Part shown: piece by piece, positions 32,962 through 40,706 of the stretch
How the letters are laid out: every line of letters starts with the position of its first letter
Numbering within the stretch: the stretch's first letter is position 1
Assembly: GCA_945890485.1 (NCBI GenBank)
Contig: CAMDCN010000001.1
Coordinates: 1-64,000 of the forward strand
Length of the DNA: 64,000 nt
Direction of reading: 5' to 3'
Source: Candidatus Sulfopaludibacter sp. SbA3
GTDB taxonomy: Bacteria > Acidobacteriota > Terriglobia > Bryobacterales > Bryobacteraceae
Made by a program: the position numbers and the translations under genes
The notes under the pieces: generated by a model
Told to the model about the DNA's origin: nothing
The model's database searches: none
Seen by the model: only the letters and a program-made list of their open reading frames with translations

Positions 32962-33392
32962 TGCCTACTCAAAATCTTGAGAACCATACGCAGCGCGTAC
33001 CTGGATTCCTCGCGCTCGCCCTTGTACTATTTATCACTTTGATTGGCTGTGCGGTGAATCTGTACCTTTCGCTGGGAGATCACCAGCGGGTATATAGCGC
33101 TTCGCTCCTGTTCGTGCTGACGGGGTCCGTGTTCGTCACGGCATTTTTCGCCAGAGTTTTCGCCCTAAAGGCGCAGGATCGGGCGATTCGTGCCGAGGAG
33201 AACCTGCGGCATTTCGTTCTCACGGGAAAGCTGCTCGATCCGCGTCTGACCGTGATGCAAATTGTCGGATTGCGTTTTGCTTCCGATGCGGAGTTCCCGA
33301 CGCTCGCGCAGCAGGCTGCGGAGAAGGGACTTTCGCAGAAGGACATTAAAACCGCGGTGAAGAACTGGCGCGCCGATTTCGACCGCGTCTAG
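32961..33392 (+). CDS. DUF6526-like membrane protein
   Basis: A 143-residue protein with two adjacent membrane helices in the N-terminal half (F-L-A-L-A-L-V-L-F-I-T-L-I-G and Y-S-A-S-L-L-F-V-L-T-G-S-V-F-V-T-A-F-F) and a soluble C-terminal half containing A-L-K-A-Q-D-R-A-I-R-A-E-E-N-L-R and L-T-V-M-Q-I-V-G-L-R-F-A-S-D. This fits DUF6526. The ATG overlaps the nrdB stop, so it is probably translated with the reductase, but no link to nucleotide metabolism is known. Its stop shares CTAG with the convergent cytochrome gene. Confidence 0.75.
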   Translation: MPTQNLENHTQRVPGFLALALVLFITLIGCAVNLYLSLGDHQRVYSASLLFVLTGSVFVTAFFARVFALKAQDRAIRAEENLRHFVLTGKLLDPRLTVMQIVGLRFASDAEFPTLAQQAAEKGLSQKDIKTAVKNWRADFDRV

Positions 33393-34333
33393 CGGATCCA
33401 GTGGTCAGTGAAGATGCTGTGCCCGGCCTCCGGGGTGGGCGCTTTGGGCATGTGGCAGCTTTGGCAGTCCGGTCCGCCATGGGTTCGTTTCGTAGAGTGG
33501 CAGGTGCGGCAGGGCTGGTTCGGGTCCAGCTTGGCGGTGGTGGGATGGGGATTGTGGCAGGTGCCGCACCAGAGCTTGTCACCGCTGGCGATTTGGCATT
33601 TGGACATCGCGAGGCGTTCGAAGTGCCCGGTAACTTTCAAGTCTGACTGCTTCTGTTGAGTCGCGGTCTGGTAGGTGACGAGTTCGTCGAGGAATGCGCC
33701 AGGTTGGTAGGAGTAGAAGCTGCGGCCGGGCTTGTCCGTTCGCGCCAAGCCGAGAAGATGGCATTGGCGGCAGGTATCGTTGCGAGCAGCGGCGGGCAGT
33801 TTGACGGGGTTGACGGGTCGCTTCGCCGGGTCCTGGGCGTGGGCGCGGGTATCGCCATGGCAGCGATCGCAGGTGATGCCATTTTCGCGGAAGGGCGGGT
33901 CGGCGTATTGGTTGATGGTGCCGTAGATCATCCGCACGGACGAAGCATGGCACCAGAGGCAGTCGCGTCCGACGGGGCGGGTCCAATCGGAGTGGTCGTC
34001 GGCCTCGTAGCCGGGGGACATGCCCCAGCCGCGCATTTGGTAGCGCGTGATGGGCGCTTGGAAGAGTTTGTCGCCCCGGCGGAACAGATAGCTGCGGCCA
34101 TGGGCGCCGGAGCCGAGAAAGTATTCCAGCTTCTGGGTCGCGGTTTGGAGGGGCGTGCGGACCTTAACCTGGTTGGGCGGCTCGATGGAGTACGTCGTCC
34201 AGGAGGGAGTGTGGCGGTAAGCTCCCGCGGGCAGGGAGGTGACGGGACCGCTGGAACGTGCCATGGGCGAATGTTCGTAGGCGGTGACGATAGCCGGGTG
34301 GCAGGCGGCGCAAGCGAAGGCAAGTAGAATCAT
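33389..34333 (-). CDS. seven-haem secreted c-type cytochrome
   Basis: A 314-residue protein with seven CXXCH motifs: C-A-A-C-H (residues 8-12), C-L-W-C-H, C-D-R-C-H, C-R-Q-C-H, C-G-T-C-H, C-R-T-C-H and C-Q-S-C-H. The first haem site lies inside or directly after a very short export signal (M-I-L-L-A-F-A). The M-S-K-C-Q-I-A-S-G-D-K-L-W-C-G-T-C-H segment carries an extra lone cysteine typical of this cytochrome family. The fold recalls cytochrome c554/NrfA-like electron carriers. It is the last gene of a coupled operon with a TPR protein, CRTAC1 protein and TonB-dependent receptor. The start overlaps the TPR stop (ATGA). Confidence 0.85.
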   Translation of the reverse strand: MILLAFACAACHPAIVTAYEHSPMARSSGPVTSLPAGAYRHTPSWTTYSIEPPNQVKVRTPLQTATQKLEYFLGSGAHGRSYLFRRGDKLFQAPITRYQMRGWGMSPGYEADDHSDWTRPVGRDCLWCHASSVRMIYGTINQYADPPFRENGITCDRCHGDTRAHAQDPAKRPVNPVKLPAAARNDTCRQCHLLGLARTDKPGRSFYSYQPGAFLDELVTYQTATQQKQSDLKVTGHFERLAMSKCQIASGDKLWCGTCHNPHPTTAKLDPNQPCRTCHSTKRTHGGPDCQSCHMPKAPTPEAGHSIFTDHWIR

Positions 34334-35058
34334 CGGACCAGCCGGGGCGGGATGCGTTCGAAGGCCTGCCGGTGGAACCTCGCCTTGGCTTCGTTTTGTA
34401 GTTTCTGGTAGGCGCGAGCGAGCAGGAAGTGGAGCTGGCGTTCGGTCTGGGGCAGCCCCGGCAGCGTCAGCGCCTTTTCGGCGTCGGCGACCGACTCAGC
34501 AAAGTGGGCGGCTTCGAGATGGAGGCGAGCCCGTTCGTAGAACGCTTCGCGGTACTGCGGATCGCGGCGCAAGGCTTCTTTGATCTGCGTATGGGCTTCG
34601 GGGAACCGTTGCAGGGTGAACAGCAGACGGGCGAAGGCGAGGGGCGCTTCGGGGCTGGAGTTGTGCCGGATGGCTTCGGGATAGAGCTTTAGCGCGGACT
34701 CGATATCGGCGAGGCCTTCGTGTGTCAGGGCGAGGTAGAGCAGCGTCGGGCCGTCGTTGGACCGCAGTTGGCGGGCTGTTAGCAGGGCGGTGAGGGCGGG
34801 GGTGAAGTCGTTATCGAGATAGAGGCAGAATCCGAGCAGGAAGTGGGCGGCGGGGGAGCGGGGCGCAAGTTTTGCGGCGCGCGTTAGATAGGTCCGGGCT
34901 TGCTGGGCCTGATCGAGGGCCAGCTGAATGCGACCGGCGAGGAGCAGGGTATCGAGGTTCGCCGGTTCCTGCCGCAGCATTGGCTCGAGGGCCGTCCACG
35001 CCTCCGCGGGGCGCTGTTGACGGAGGAGTTGCTGGACCGAGACGAGATCAGAAGGCAT
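34330..35058 (-). CDS. tetratricopeptide-repeat protein
   Basis: A 242-residue all-helical protein made of about six TPR units, with typical positions (A-L-x-L-x-x-x-x-A-x-A; Y-L-T-R-A-A-K-L-A-P-R-S-P-A-A-H-F-L-L-G; A-L-R-R-D-P-Q-Y-R-E-A-F-Y-E-R-A-R-L). No signal peptide is evident from ATG 35058. It is likely an assembly or scaffolding factor for its neighbours. It overlaps the CRTAC1 gene by 11 bases and the cytochrome gene by 4 bases. Confidence 0.85.
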   Translation of the reverse strand: MPSDLVSVQQLLRQQRPAEAWTALEPMLRQEPANLDTLLLAGRIQLALDQAQQARTYLTRAAKLAPRSPAAHFLLGFCLYLDNDFTPALTALLTARQLRSNDGPTLLYLALTHEGLADIESALKLYPEAIRHNSSPEAPLAFARLLFTLQRFPEAHTQIKEALRRDPQYREAFYERARLHLEAAHFAESVADAEKALTLPGLPQTERQLHFLLARAYQKLQNEAKARFHRQAFERIPPRLVR

Positions 35059-36538
35059 GATACCGGTCTGCCTTCAGTTTAGTCGCGCGCCACTTCGATT
35101 GGATTTCCACCCAGTCGGCTTCGCCGTGTTTTCCCAGGCCGAGCACGACGCGCGGATCGTGCGAGCTGAGATAGCTGCCGTGGGAGTTGATCCGCTTTTG
35201 GCGGACGACGCCGCCGGCGGACCAGCGGACGATGGCGCCCGGGACGAGTGCGGGATGGGAGACGCCGAGCCAATGGTTCGAGGGATGCGGCGTGCCGAGG
35301 TAGACGACCGGCGCTTCGCCGTTATTGGCGATGACGAAATCCAGATGCCCGTCGTTGTTGAGATCCCCGAGGGCGAGGCCGCGAGCGGGCAGGTCCGCGC
35401 CGAGGCGGGAGACGGTAAACTTGCCTTGGTTGTTCTCGAAGTAGAGCGTGGGCTCTTTATGGGTGAGCGTTTGCGAGAGGGTCTCGATGCGGTCGTCCGG
35501 ATGGCCGTTGACGATCAGAAGGTCTTCGTCGCCGTCGTGGTCGCGGTCGAAGAACTTGAGGCCCCAGCCGGAGTACATCTGCGTCGCGGGGCCAATGCCC
35601 GTCGGGCCGGCTTGATCCGAGAAGTTGAGTCCGTCCAGGTTGCGATAGATGGAGAAGCGCTCCCGGTTGAAGTTAGCGACGAAGAGGTCTTCGCGGCCGT
35701 CGCCATCGTAGTCGGCGGCGTCGACACCCATGCCGGAACGGGGGTTGCCGTCGGCGGAGTAGGCGACGCCGGAGTCGAGGCCGATCTCTTCGAACTTGAG
35801 TTGGCCACGGTTAAGGAAGAGGAAGTTAGCGACCGAGTCGTTGGCTACGAACAGGTCGAGAAGGCCGTCGTTGTTGACGTCGGTGGCGACGGCGCCGAAT
35901 ACTTTGCCGAGGGCGGCGCCGATGCCGGACGACGCCGAGACGTCTTCAAAGCGGCCTTGGCCACGGTTGCGATAGAGCCGCGACGGATGGGCGGGATAGC
36001 TGAGCGGGTGGCAGTAGTGGAAGACGCCGTTGTACTTGCAGGCCGGTTCCGTGACCGGGTCGTAGGCGGCGAAGTGGCCGAGGAAGAGATCGAACAGGCC
36101 GTCGTTATCCGCGTCGAAAAAGACGCTGACGGTCCAGAGGCCGGGCTCGGCGATGGGCGCCGCGGAGAACTTTCCGTTGCCGAGATTGCGATACAGAATC
36201 GGCGTACCCCATCCCGTGACGAGGAGATCGGGGTGCCCGTCGATGTCGTAGTCGGCGGTGGTGACGCCGAGGCCGAAGAGGTCCCGGCGCAGGCCAGCCT
36301 CGACGGTGACGTCCGTGAATTTGAGATTGCCGTCGTTCCGGAAGAGGGCGGTGGGGAAGGCGATGTCCATGCGGCCATCGCCGTTGTAATCGAAGATGGC
36401 AACGCCGGGCCCCATGTTTTCGGGCAGACGGCGGCGGTCCGTCAGGCCGTTATCGTGGCGATAGGAGAGCGTGGGGCCCGAAAGAAAAAGCGCCGCCCCC
36501 GTGAGGAGAGCGGCGCTGAACAGAAGCGGCCAGAACAT
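35048..36538 (-). CDS. CRTAC1 family protein (FG-GAP/VCBS propeller + ASPIC/UnbV domain)
   Basis: A 496-residue exported protein. An N-terminal hydrophobic anchor (L-L-F-S-A-A-L-L-T-G-A-A-L-F-L) precedes repeated integrin-like FG-GAP/VCBS blades with calcium-binding loops: D-Y-N-G-D-G-R-M-D-I-A-F, D-Y-D-I-D-G-H-P-D-L-L-V, D-A-D-N-D-G-L-F-D-L-F-L, D-V-N-N-D-G-L-L-D-L-F-V, D-Y-D-G-D-G-R-E-D-L-F-V. The C-terminal ASPIC/UnbV domain has N-H-W-L-G-V-S-H-P and V-R-W-S-A-G-G-V-V-R-Q-K-R-I-N. The function is unknown in bacteria; propeller and calcium sites suggest binding. It starts 2 bases after the receptor stop. Confidence 0.9.
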   Translation of the reverse strand: MFWPLLFSAALLTGAALFLSGPTLSYRHDNGLTDRRRLPENMGPGVAIFDYNGDGRMDIAFPTALFRNDGNLKFTDVTVEAGLRRDLFGLGVTTADYDIDGHPDLLVTGWGTPILYRNLGNGKFSAAPIAEPGLWTVSVFFDADNDGLFDLFLGHFAAYDPVTEPACKYNGVFHYCHPLSYPAHPSRLYRNRGQGRFEDVSASSGIGAALGKVFGAVATDVNNDGLLDLFVANDSVANFLFLNRGQLKFEEIGLDSGVAYSADGNPRSGMGVDAADYDGDGREDLFVANFNRERFSIYRNLDGLNFSDQAGPTGIGPATQMYSGWGLKFFDRDHDGDEDLLIVNGHPDDRIETLSQTLTHKEPTLYFENNQGKFTVSRLGADLPARGLALGDLNNDGHLDFVIANNGEAPVVYLGTPHPSNHWLGVSHPALVPGAIVRWSAGGVVRQKRINSHGSYLSSHDPRVVLGLGKHGEADWVEIQSKWRATKLKADRYHAF

Positions 36539-36540
36539 GG

Positions 36541-39500
36541 TTAGAACTGGAAGCGGGCCACGACCTGCCCGTTGCGCGGCGGGCTGAAGACACTCGCCGG
36601 GTTGATGCGGCCGAAGCCGGAGACGAGGTTGCCGTTGGCATCGCGATTGGTGGTGGCCAAGGGATTGCCGGCGTCGGGATTGTTGAGGAACGTGCGATTG
36701 AACACGTTGAAGAACTCGCCACGGAAGCTGATGACGTAGCGTTCCTTGATCCGGAACATGCGTCCGAAGGAGAGTTGTTCATCGGGCCGGCGGGCGTAAC
36801 GGTAGTCGTCATAGTAGGCCGCAGCGGTGCCCCATTGGCCCTGGGCAGGATTGGACCAGGCGGCCGGGTTGAGCGTCAACTGTTTGAACGGATCGATGCT
36901 CTGGCGTTCGTTCAGGTTTTCGATGTACAGGGGTACGCCCTCGACACGATTCATCCGGGTGCCCCGGAACAGCAGGCTGGCGAGCGCGTTGGTCGCTCCG
37001 GGAGCGGCGATGGGGAAACCGCTCGAATACCGCATGATGCCGCCGAGCGTCCAACTGCTGAGAAAGGCTCTGGTGGCCCAGTTCTTGTTCCAGCGCGGGG
37101 AGTCGTAGTTGAAGCCAACGACGAGCACCTGCGGCTGATCATTGAGCGAGAAGCTCTTCTGATTGCGCCGGTTGTACACGTCGTTGGTGGGGATGGTGCC
37201 GCCGCTTTGGGTCTCTACGTTGGTCAGGTTCTTGGACCAGGTGTAAGCCAAGGTGCCCGTGAGACCTTTCGAGTAGCGTTTGGTTACCTTGATCTGGAGC
37301 GAATCGTACCAACTGTTGCCCAGAGGCGCCCAGAGGCTGCCGAGATTGCCGAACTGCGGATACGGCCGCAGCGCCTGCGCCAGGGTTGCCGAGTTCGGGA
37401 AGGTGGCGTAGGGCTTCTGGAACCCACGGGCGATTACTGCAGAATTGTCGATGCGTGCCGTCAGCAAAGTGCGGTCGGCCGCCGAGTTGACATCGAGACC
37501 AAAGGAGCGAATCCGCTCCGGCGTCAGGCCATTGTAGTCGTTGAGGCCATCGGCGCGGAACCAAGCGCCACGGTTGCCTACATAGGCGGCTTCGACGACC
37601 ATGCTGGAGCCGAGTTCCCGCTGCAGGCTCAGATTCCAATTCGCCATCCGGGGAGGACGGCCGCTATTGGGGTCGACGAGTGCGGGTGGGGAATTGATCT
37701 GGCCAGGGCTCGGACGAATTCCGGCGTCGTAGCTGGCGGCGGTCAACTCGTTCACGTTGTAGGAGAGACCGTTCCGAAGGGTGACACCGGGTTCGGCAAA
37801 GGCCGGATTCGAGAAGGCAACGGTGTTGAAGCCCATGCCGAGCGAGTTGCCGCCACCGATGTAGGCGAAGTTGGCGACCTGCGCGTAGCTGACGGCGAAG
37901 CCGGCGCGGGCTACCCATTTGTCTGCGAACTGGTAAGCCATGCCGAGGCGGGGGCCGAAGGCGTAGGGATAGGTGTTGCTGATGGAGCAGTTGCAACGGC
38001 CGTTGCCGTAGCCGGCGTAGCGGGTAGCTCCGGGCAGATTGCCAGCGGCTGGGTTGCGGCCTTCCGGATCGAACATTGAGGTCCGTTGGTGCAGTTCATC
38101 CGAGGCGGGCTGATAGTCATAGCGGATGCCGTAATCGAGCGTGAGCTTGCGGGTCAGCCGCCACGTATCCTGCGCAAAGAAGCCAAGCGTAGGACGGCGA
38201 TACTGGGGATCCTGAGGATTTGAGACGCTGGCCGAGTTGGCGAAGCCCAGCAGGAAGCTGGCGTAGTTGAACCCGACACTCCCGCCGGGCAGGGCGACAC
38301 CCTGGAGCGCCGGCATGGAGGTTTGCGCCGTTGCGAAACCAAATACTCCAGCAACTCCTCCGGAGGAGCGGTTGGTGAAGTTGTCCATCTTCCACTCGCC
38401 GCCGAACTTGAAGGAGTGCGTTCCCTTGACCCACGTCGTTGACGCGACAGCGGTTGGCTTGTCCTGGTAATAGAGGGTGCGGTTCGTCGGTCCGATGTTG
38501 AAACCGAGGCCACCCTGAGCGCCGCCAAGATCGGTCATGCGCGGGAATCCAGTGCCGAAGCCGCCACGGAGACCGAGCAGGCCAGCCGAGTCGAAGCTGG
38601 TGATCACTTCCGGCGAGGCATCTGGATTGACGTAACGCTGGTAGCCGACGCCGAGATGCAGAAGCAAGGTGGGCCGCAGGGAGGTGTCAAAGTTGACGCG
38701 CGTCGTGTGGGACCGGATGATCTGGTCGCGGCGTGCGCTGATGGGATCAGGCAGGCCTTCCTGGCCGTTGTCCTTGTCCGTGCGTTGGAGGGAGTAGTAG
38801 GCGCTGATGCGGGAAGAGCCGGTGAAGTTGTGGTCAACCTTGATGCTGGGGATGTCCTGAATCTTGCGGAAGTTGTACCGGCGCTCAAAGTTGTTGATGT
38901 TTCCGGCGCGGCTGGCGGTCGGGATCAGGGCTTGGATTTTCGCGGAAACGGGGTCGATTAACGATGCGGGGATTACATTGTTCGGAAAGACATCGCGATA
39001 GATGCGGCCGTCGGGCCCGGTACGGCTGGTGCGCGGGTCGTAGATGCTGTTCTCTAGGATGGGCCGGCCGAGGCCGTCGGTGCCTAGGTTGCGGCCCGTG
39101 AGTGCGCCGCTGAAATCGCCATTGCGATAGGCGTCGGTCGGAACAGTGCCGTAGCCGTCGAATTTGCCTTCTTTATTCAGATACTTTTCGTAGTTGAAGA
39201 AAAAGAAGGTTCGGTTCTTGCCGTTGTAGAGCTTCGGGATCAGGATGGGTCCACCGAGATTGAAGCCGTAGTTGTTGCGGCGAGTCCGCGGCCGGACCAA
39301 TTCGTTGTTGCCGTTGTTGGTGAACGGGATGCCCGCGTTGAAAACCTCGTTGACGAAGTAGTCGTAGACGCCGCCGTGGAATTCGTTGGTGCCCGAGCGG
39401 GAGGTGAAGTTGAACAATCCGCCGCCAACCTGGCCGAACTCGGCCGAGTAGTTGGAGGTTTGGAGGGTGAACTCTTCGACGGCATCGACGGATGGCTGCG

Positions 39501-40113
39501 ACTCATCGGAGACGCGGCCGTCGAGCGAACTGGTCGAGTCCTGGCCTTCGAAGATGATCTTGAAGGTGCCGGCGGGAGCGCCGTTGACCTTGATGTTGTT
39601 CCAGCCGTTGATGGAAGCGCCGGGGGTGAGCTGGGTGAAGCTGAGCGGGTTGCGGATGGCTCCCTGGCCGATCGCGAAGTTGAGCGGCAACTGGTTTAAC
39701 TGTTCGCGGTTGATGGTCGTCGAGGCGGCTGCGCTATCGGTGTTGAGCAGGGCGGCCTCCGAGGAGACGTTGATCGATTCCGTGGCGGAGCCGATCTGCA
39801 GGACGATATCTAAAGACGCTGTCTGGGCGACTTGGACGCGAACGTCGCGCTGGACTACTTTGCGAAATCCTGTGACTTCGACGGTCACTTCATAGAGGCC
39901 CGCGGTCAGATAAGGGGCAGAGAAATTGCCCGTTCCGGTGGTCGCGATTTCCTGGCGAATGCCAGTGCCTTGATTGACGATGGTGACGGTGGCATTGGGG
40001 ATCAGGGCGCCGCCGGGATCGGCAACGGTTCCTGAGATAGTGCCGCGATCGGACTGGGCGAAAGCGGTGGCAGCAAACAACAACGAGGTGAAAGCGAGAA
40101 AAACGAGTTTCAT
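36541..40113 (-). CDS. TonB-dependent receptor with carboxypeptidase-regulatory-like N domain
   Basis: A 1190-residue outer-membrane receptor. ATG 40113 begins the signal peptide M-K-L-V-F-L-A-F-T-S-L-L-F-A-A-T-A-F-A-Q; the upstream TTG (40125) is less likely. The N domain is T-I-S-G-T-V-A-D-P-G-G-A-L-I-P-N-A-T-V-T-I, followed by a plug (F-G-Q-V-G-G-G-L-F-N-F-T-S-R-S-G-T-N-E-F-H-G-G) and a long barrel ending V-V-A-R-F-Q-F. It leads a four-gene operon whose other members are all envelope or redox proteins. The ligand is unknown. Confidence 0.9.
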   Translation of the reverse strand: MKLVFLAFTSLLFAATAFAQSDRGTISGTVADPGGALIPNATVTIVNQGTGIRQEIATTGTGNFSAPYLTAGLYEVTVEVTGFRKVVQRDVRVQVAQTASLDIVLQIGSATESINVSSEAALLNTDSAAASTTINREQLNQLPLNFAIGQGAIRNPLSFTQLTPGASINGWNNIKVNGAPAGTFKIIFEGQDSTSSLDGRVSDESQPSVDAVEEFTLQTSNYSAEFGQVGGGLFNFTSRSGTNEFHGGVYDYFVNEVFNAGIPFTNNGNNELVRPRTRRNNYGFNLGGPILIPKLYNGKNRTFFFFNYEKYLNKEGKFDGYGTVPTDAYRNGDFSGALTGRNLGTDGLGRPILENSIYDPRTSRTGPDGRIYRDVFPNNVIPASLIDPVSAKIQALIPTASRAGNINNFERRYNFRKIQDIPSIKVDHNFTGSSRISAYYSLQRTDKDNGQEGLPDPISARRDQIIRSHTTRVNFDTSLRPTLLLHLGVGYQRYVNPDASPEVITSFDSAGLLGLRGGFGTGFPRMTDLGGAQGGLGFNIGPTNRTLYYQDKPTAVASTTWVKGTHSFKFGGEWKMDNFTNRSSGGVAGVFGFATAQTSMPALQGVALPGGSVGFNYASFLLGFANSASVSNPQDPQYRRPTLGFFAQDTWRLTRKLTLDYGIRYDYQPASDELHQRTSMFDPEGRNPAAGNLPGATRYAGYGNGRCNCSISNTYPYAFGPRLGMAYQFADKWVARAGFAVSYAQVANFAYIGGGNSLGMGFNTVAFSNPAFAEPGVTLRNGLSYNVNELTAASYDAGIRPSPGQINSPPALVDPNSGRPPRMANWNLSLQRELGSSMVVEAAYVGNRGAWFRADGLNDYNGLTPERIRSFGLDVNSAADRTLLTARIDNSAVIARGFQKPYATFPNSATLAQALRPYPQFGNLGSLWAPLGNSWYDSLQIKVTKRYSKGLTGTLAYTWSKNLTNVETQSGGTIPTNDVYNRRNQKSFSLNDQPQVLVVGFNYDSPRWNKNWATRAFLSSWTLGGIMRYSSGFPIAAPGATNALASLLFRGTRMNRVEGVPLYIENLNERQSIDPFKQLTLNPAAWSNPAQGQWGTAAAYYDDYRYARRPDEQLSFGRMFRIKERYVISFRGEFFNVFNRTFLNNPDAGNPLATTNRDANGNLVSGFGRINPASVFSPPRNGQVVARFQF

Positions 40114-40160
40114 TAACGAGACCAAACTAGTGCGTTTAGACTATCACAGCCGCTTCGCCA

Positions 40161-40166
40161 TATAAT
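40161..40166 (+). promoter_or_regulatory. perfect -10 hexamer just before the dehydrogenase gamma-like gene
   Basis: TATAAT lies 12 bases before ATG 40179. If it is the -10 element the mRNA would begin about 6 bases before the start, leaving no room for a Shine-Dalgarno, and none is seen. No good -35 box is present at standard spacing (TTTAGA is 20 bases away). Confidence 0.5.
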
Positions 40167-40178
40167 GTGGGCGTGTCA

Positions 40179-40703
40179 ATGACAACTCGGCGATCCATGT
40201 TACAGGCCTCCGCGACCCTGGCGATTGCGGCCCCGGCGATGCAGGCGCAGGACCATGCTCAGCATGGCTTGACGCAAATAGAGAAAGCAGCTCCGCAAGT
40301 GGCGCGCTTCTTCAGCAAGCAGGAGATGAACCTGCTGGCCCAGTTGGTGGAACAGATCATTCCGCGTTCGGATACGCCGGGGGCGGCCGACGCGAACGTG
40401 CATTACTTTGTAGACTTCCAGGCGCATACGAACCGGAAGCTCGGTTCGCAACTGAAGAAGGATTTGTCGTGGGTAAGAAAGCAGGGATTTGCGAAGGCGG
40501 AATCCGGTAAACAGGTGGAGCTGTTAACGGCCTGGAGCAAGACGAAAGGCACCGAGCCTTATCGCATTTTTAAACAGTTCAAGGACCTGACCATCGACGG
40601 CTACTACGGTTCGAAAGAGGGGCTGACGCAGGAGCTGGGTTGGAACGCCAACACGTTTCTGCGGGAGTTCAAGGGCTGCACCCATCCGGAGCACGGAGCT
40701 TAA
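40179..40703 (+). CDS. gluconate 2-dehydrogenase subunit 3-like (gamma/hitch-hiker) protein
   Basis: A 174-residue protein with a twin-arginine signal T-T-R-R-S-M-L-Q-A-S-A-T-L-A-I-A-A-P-A. The body has the subunit-3 motif L-A-Q-L-V-E-Q-I-I-P-R-S-D-T-P-G-A-A-D-A and G-Y-Y-G-S-K-E-G-L-T-Q-E-L-G-W. These small subunits carry the folded catalytic flavoprotein across the membrane on their own Tat signal. The GMC oxidoreductase follows 3 bases downstream and has no signal of its own, which fits. ATG 40179 is preferred to GTG 40167 for the signal structure. Confidence 0.85.
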   Translation: MTTRRSMLQASATLAIAAPAMQAQDHAQHGLTQIEKAAPQVARFFSKQEMNLLAQLVEQIIPRSDTPGAADANVHYFVDFQAHTNRKLGSQLKKDLSWVRKQGFAKAESGKQVELLTAWSKTKGTEPYRIFKQFKDLTIDGYYGSKEGLTQELGWNANTFLREFKGCTHPEHGA

Positions 40704-40706
40704 ACC

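Noticed and set aside
35057-36544. 495-residue open frame on the plus strand
   Set aside because: Antisense to the CRTAC1 gene; no motif, while the minus-strand frame has clear FG-GAP and ASPIC/UnbV features.
36775-38079. 434-residue plus-strand open frame
   Set aside because: Antisense to the second TonB-dependent receptor gene and without family features.
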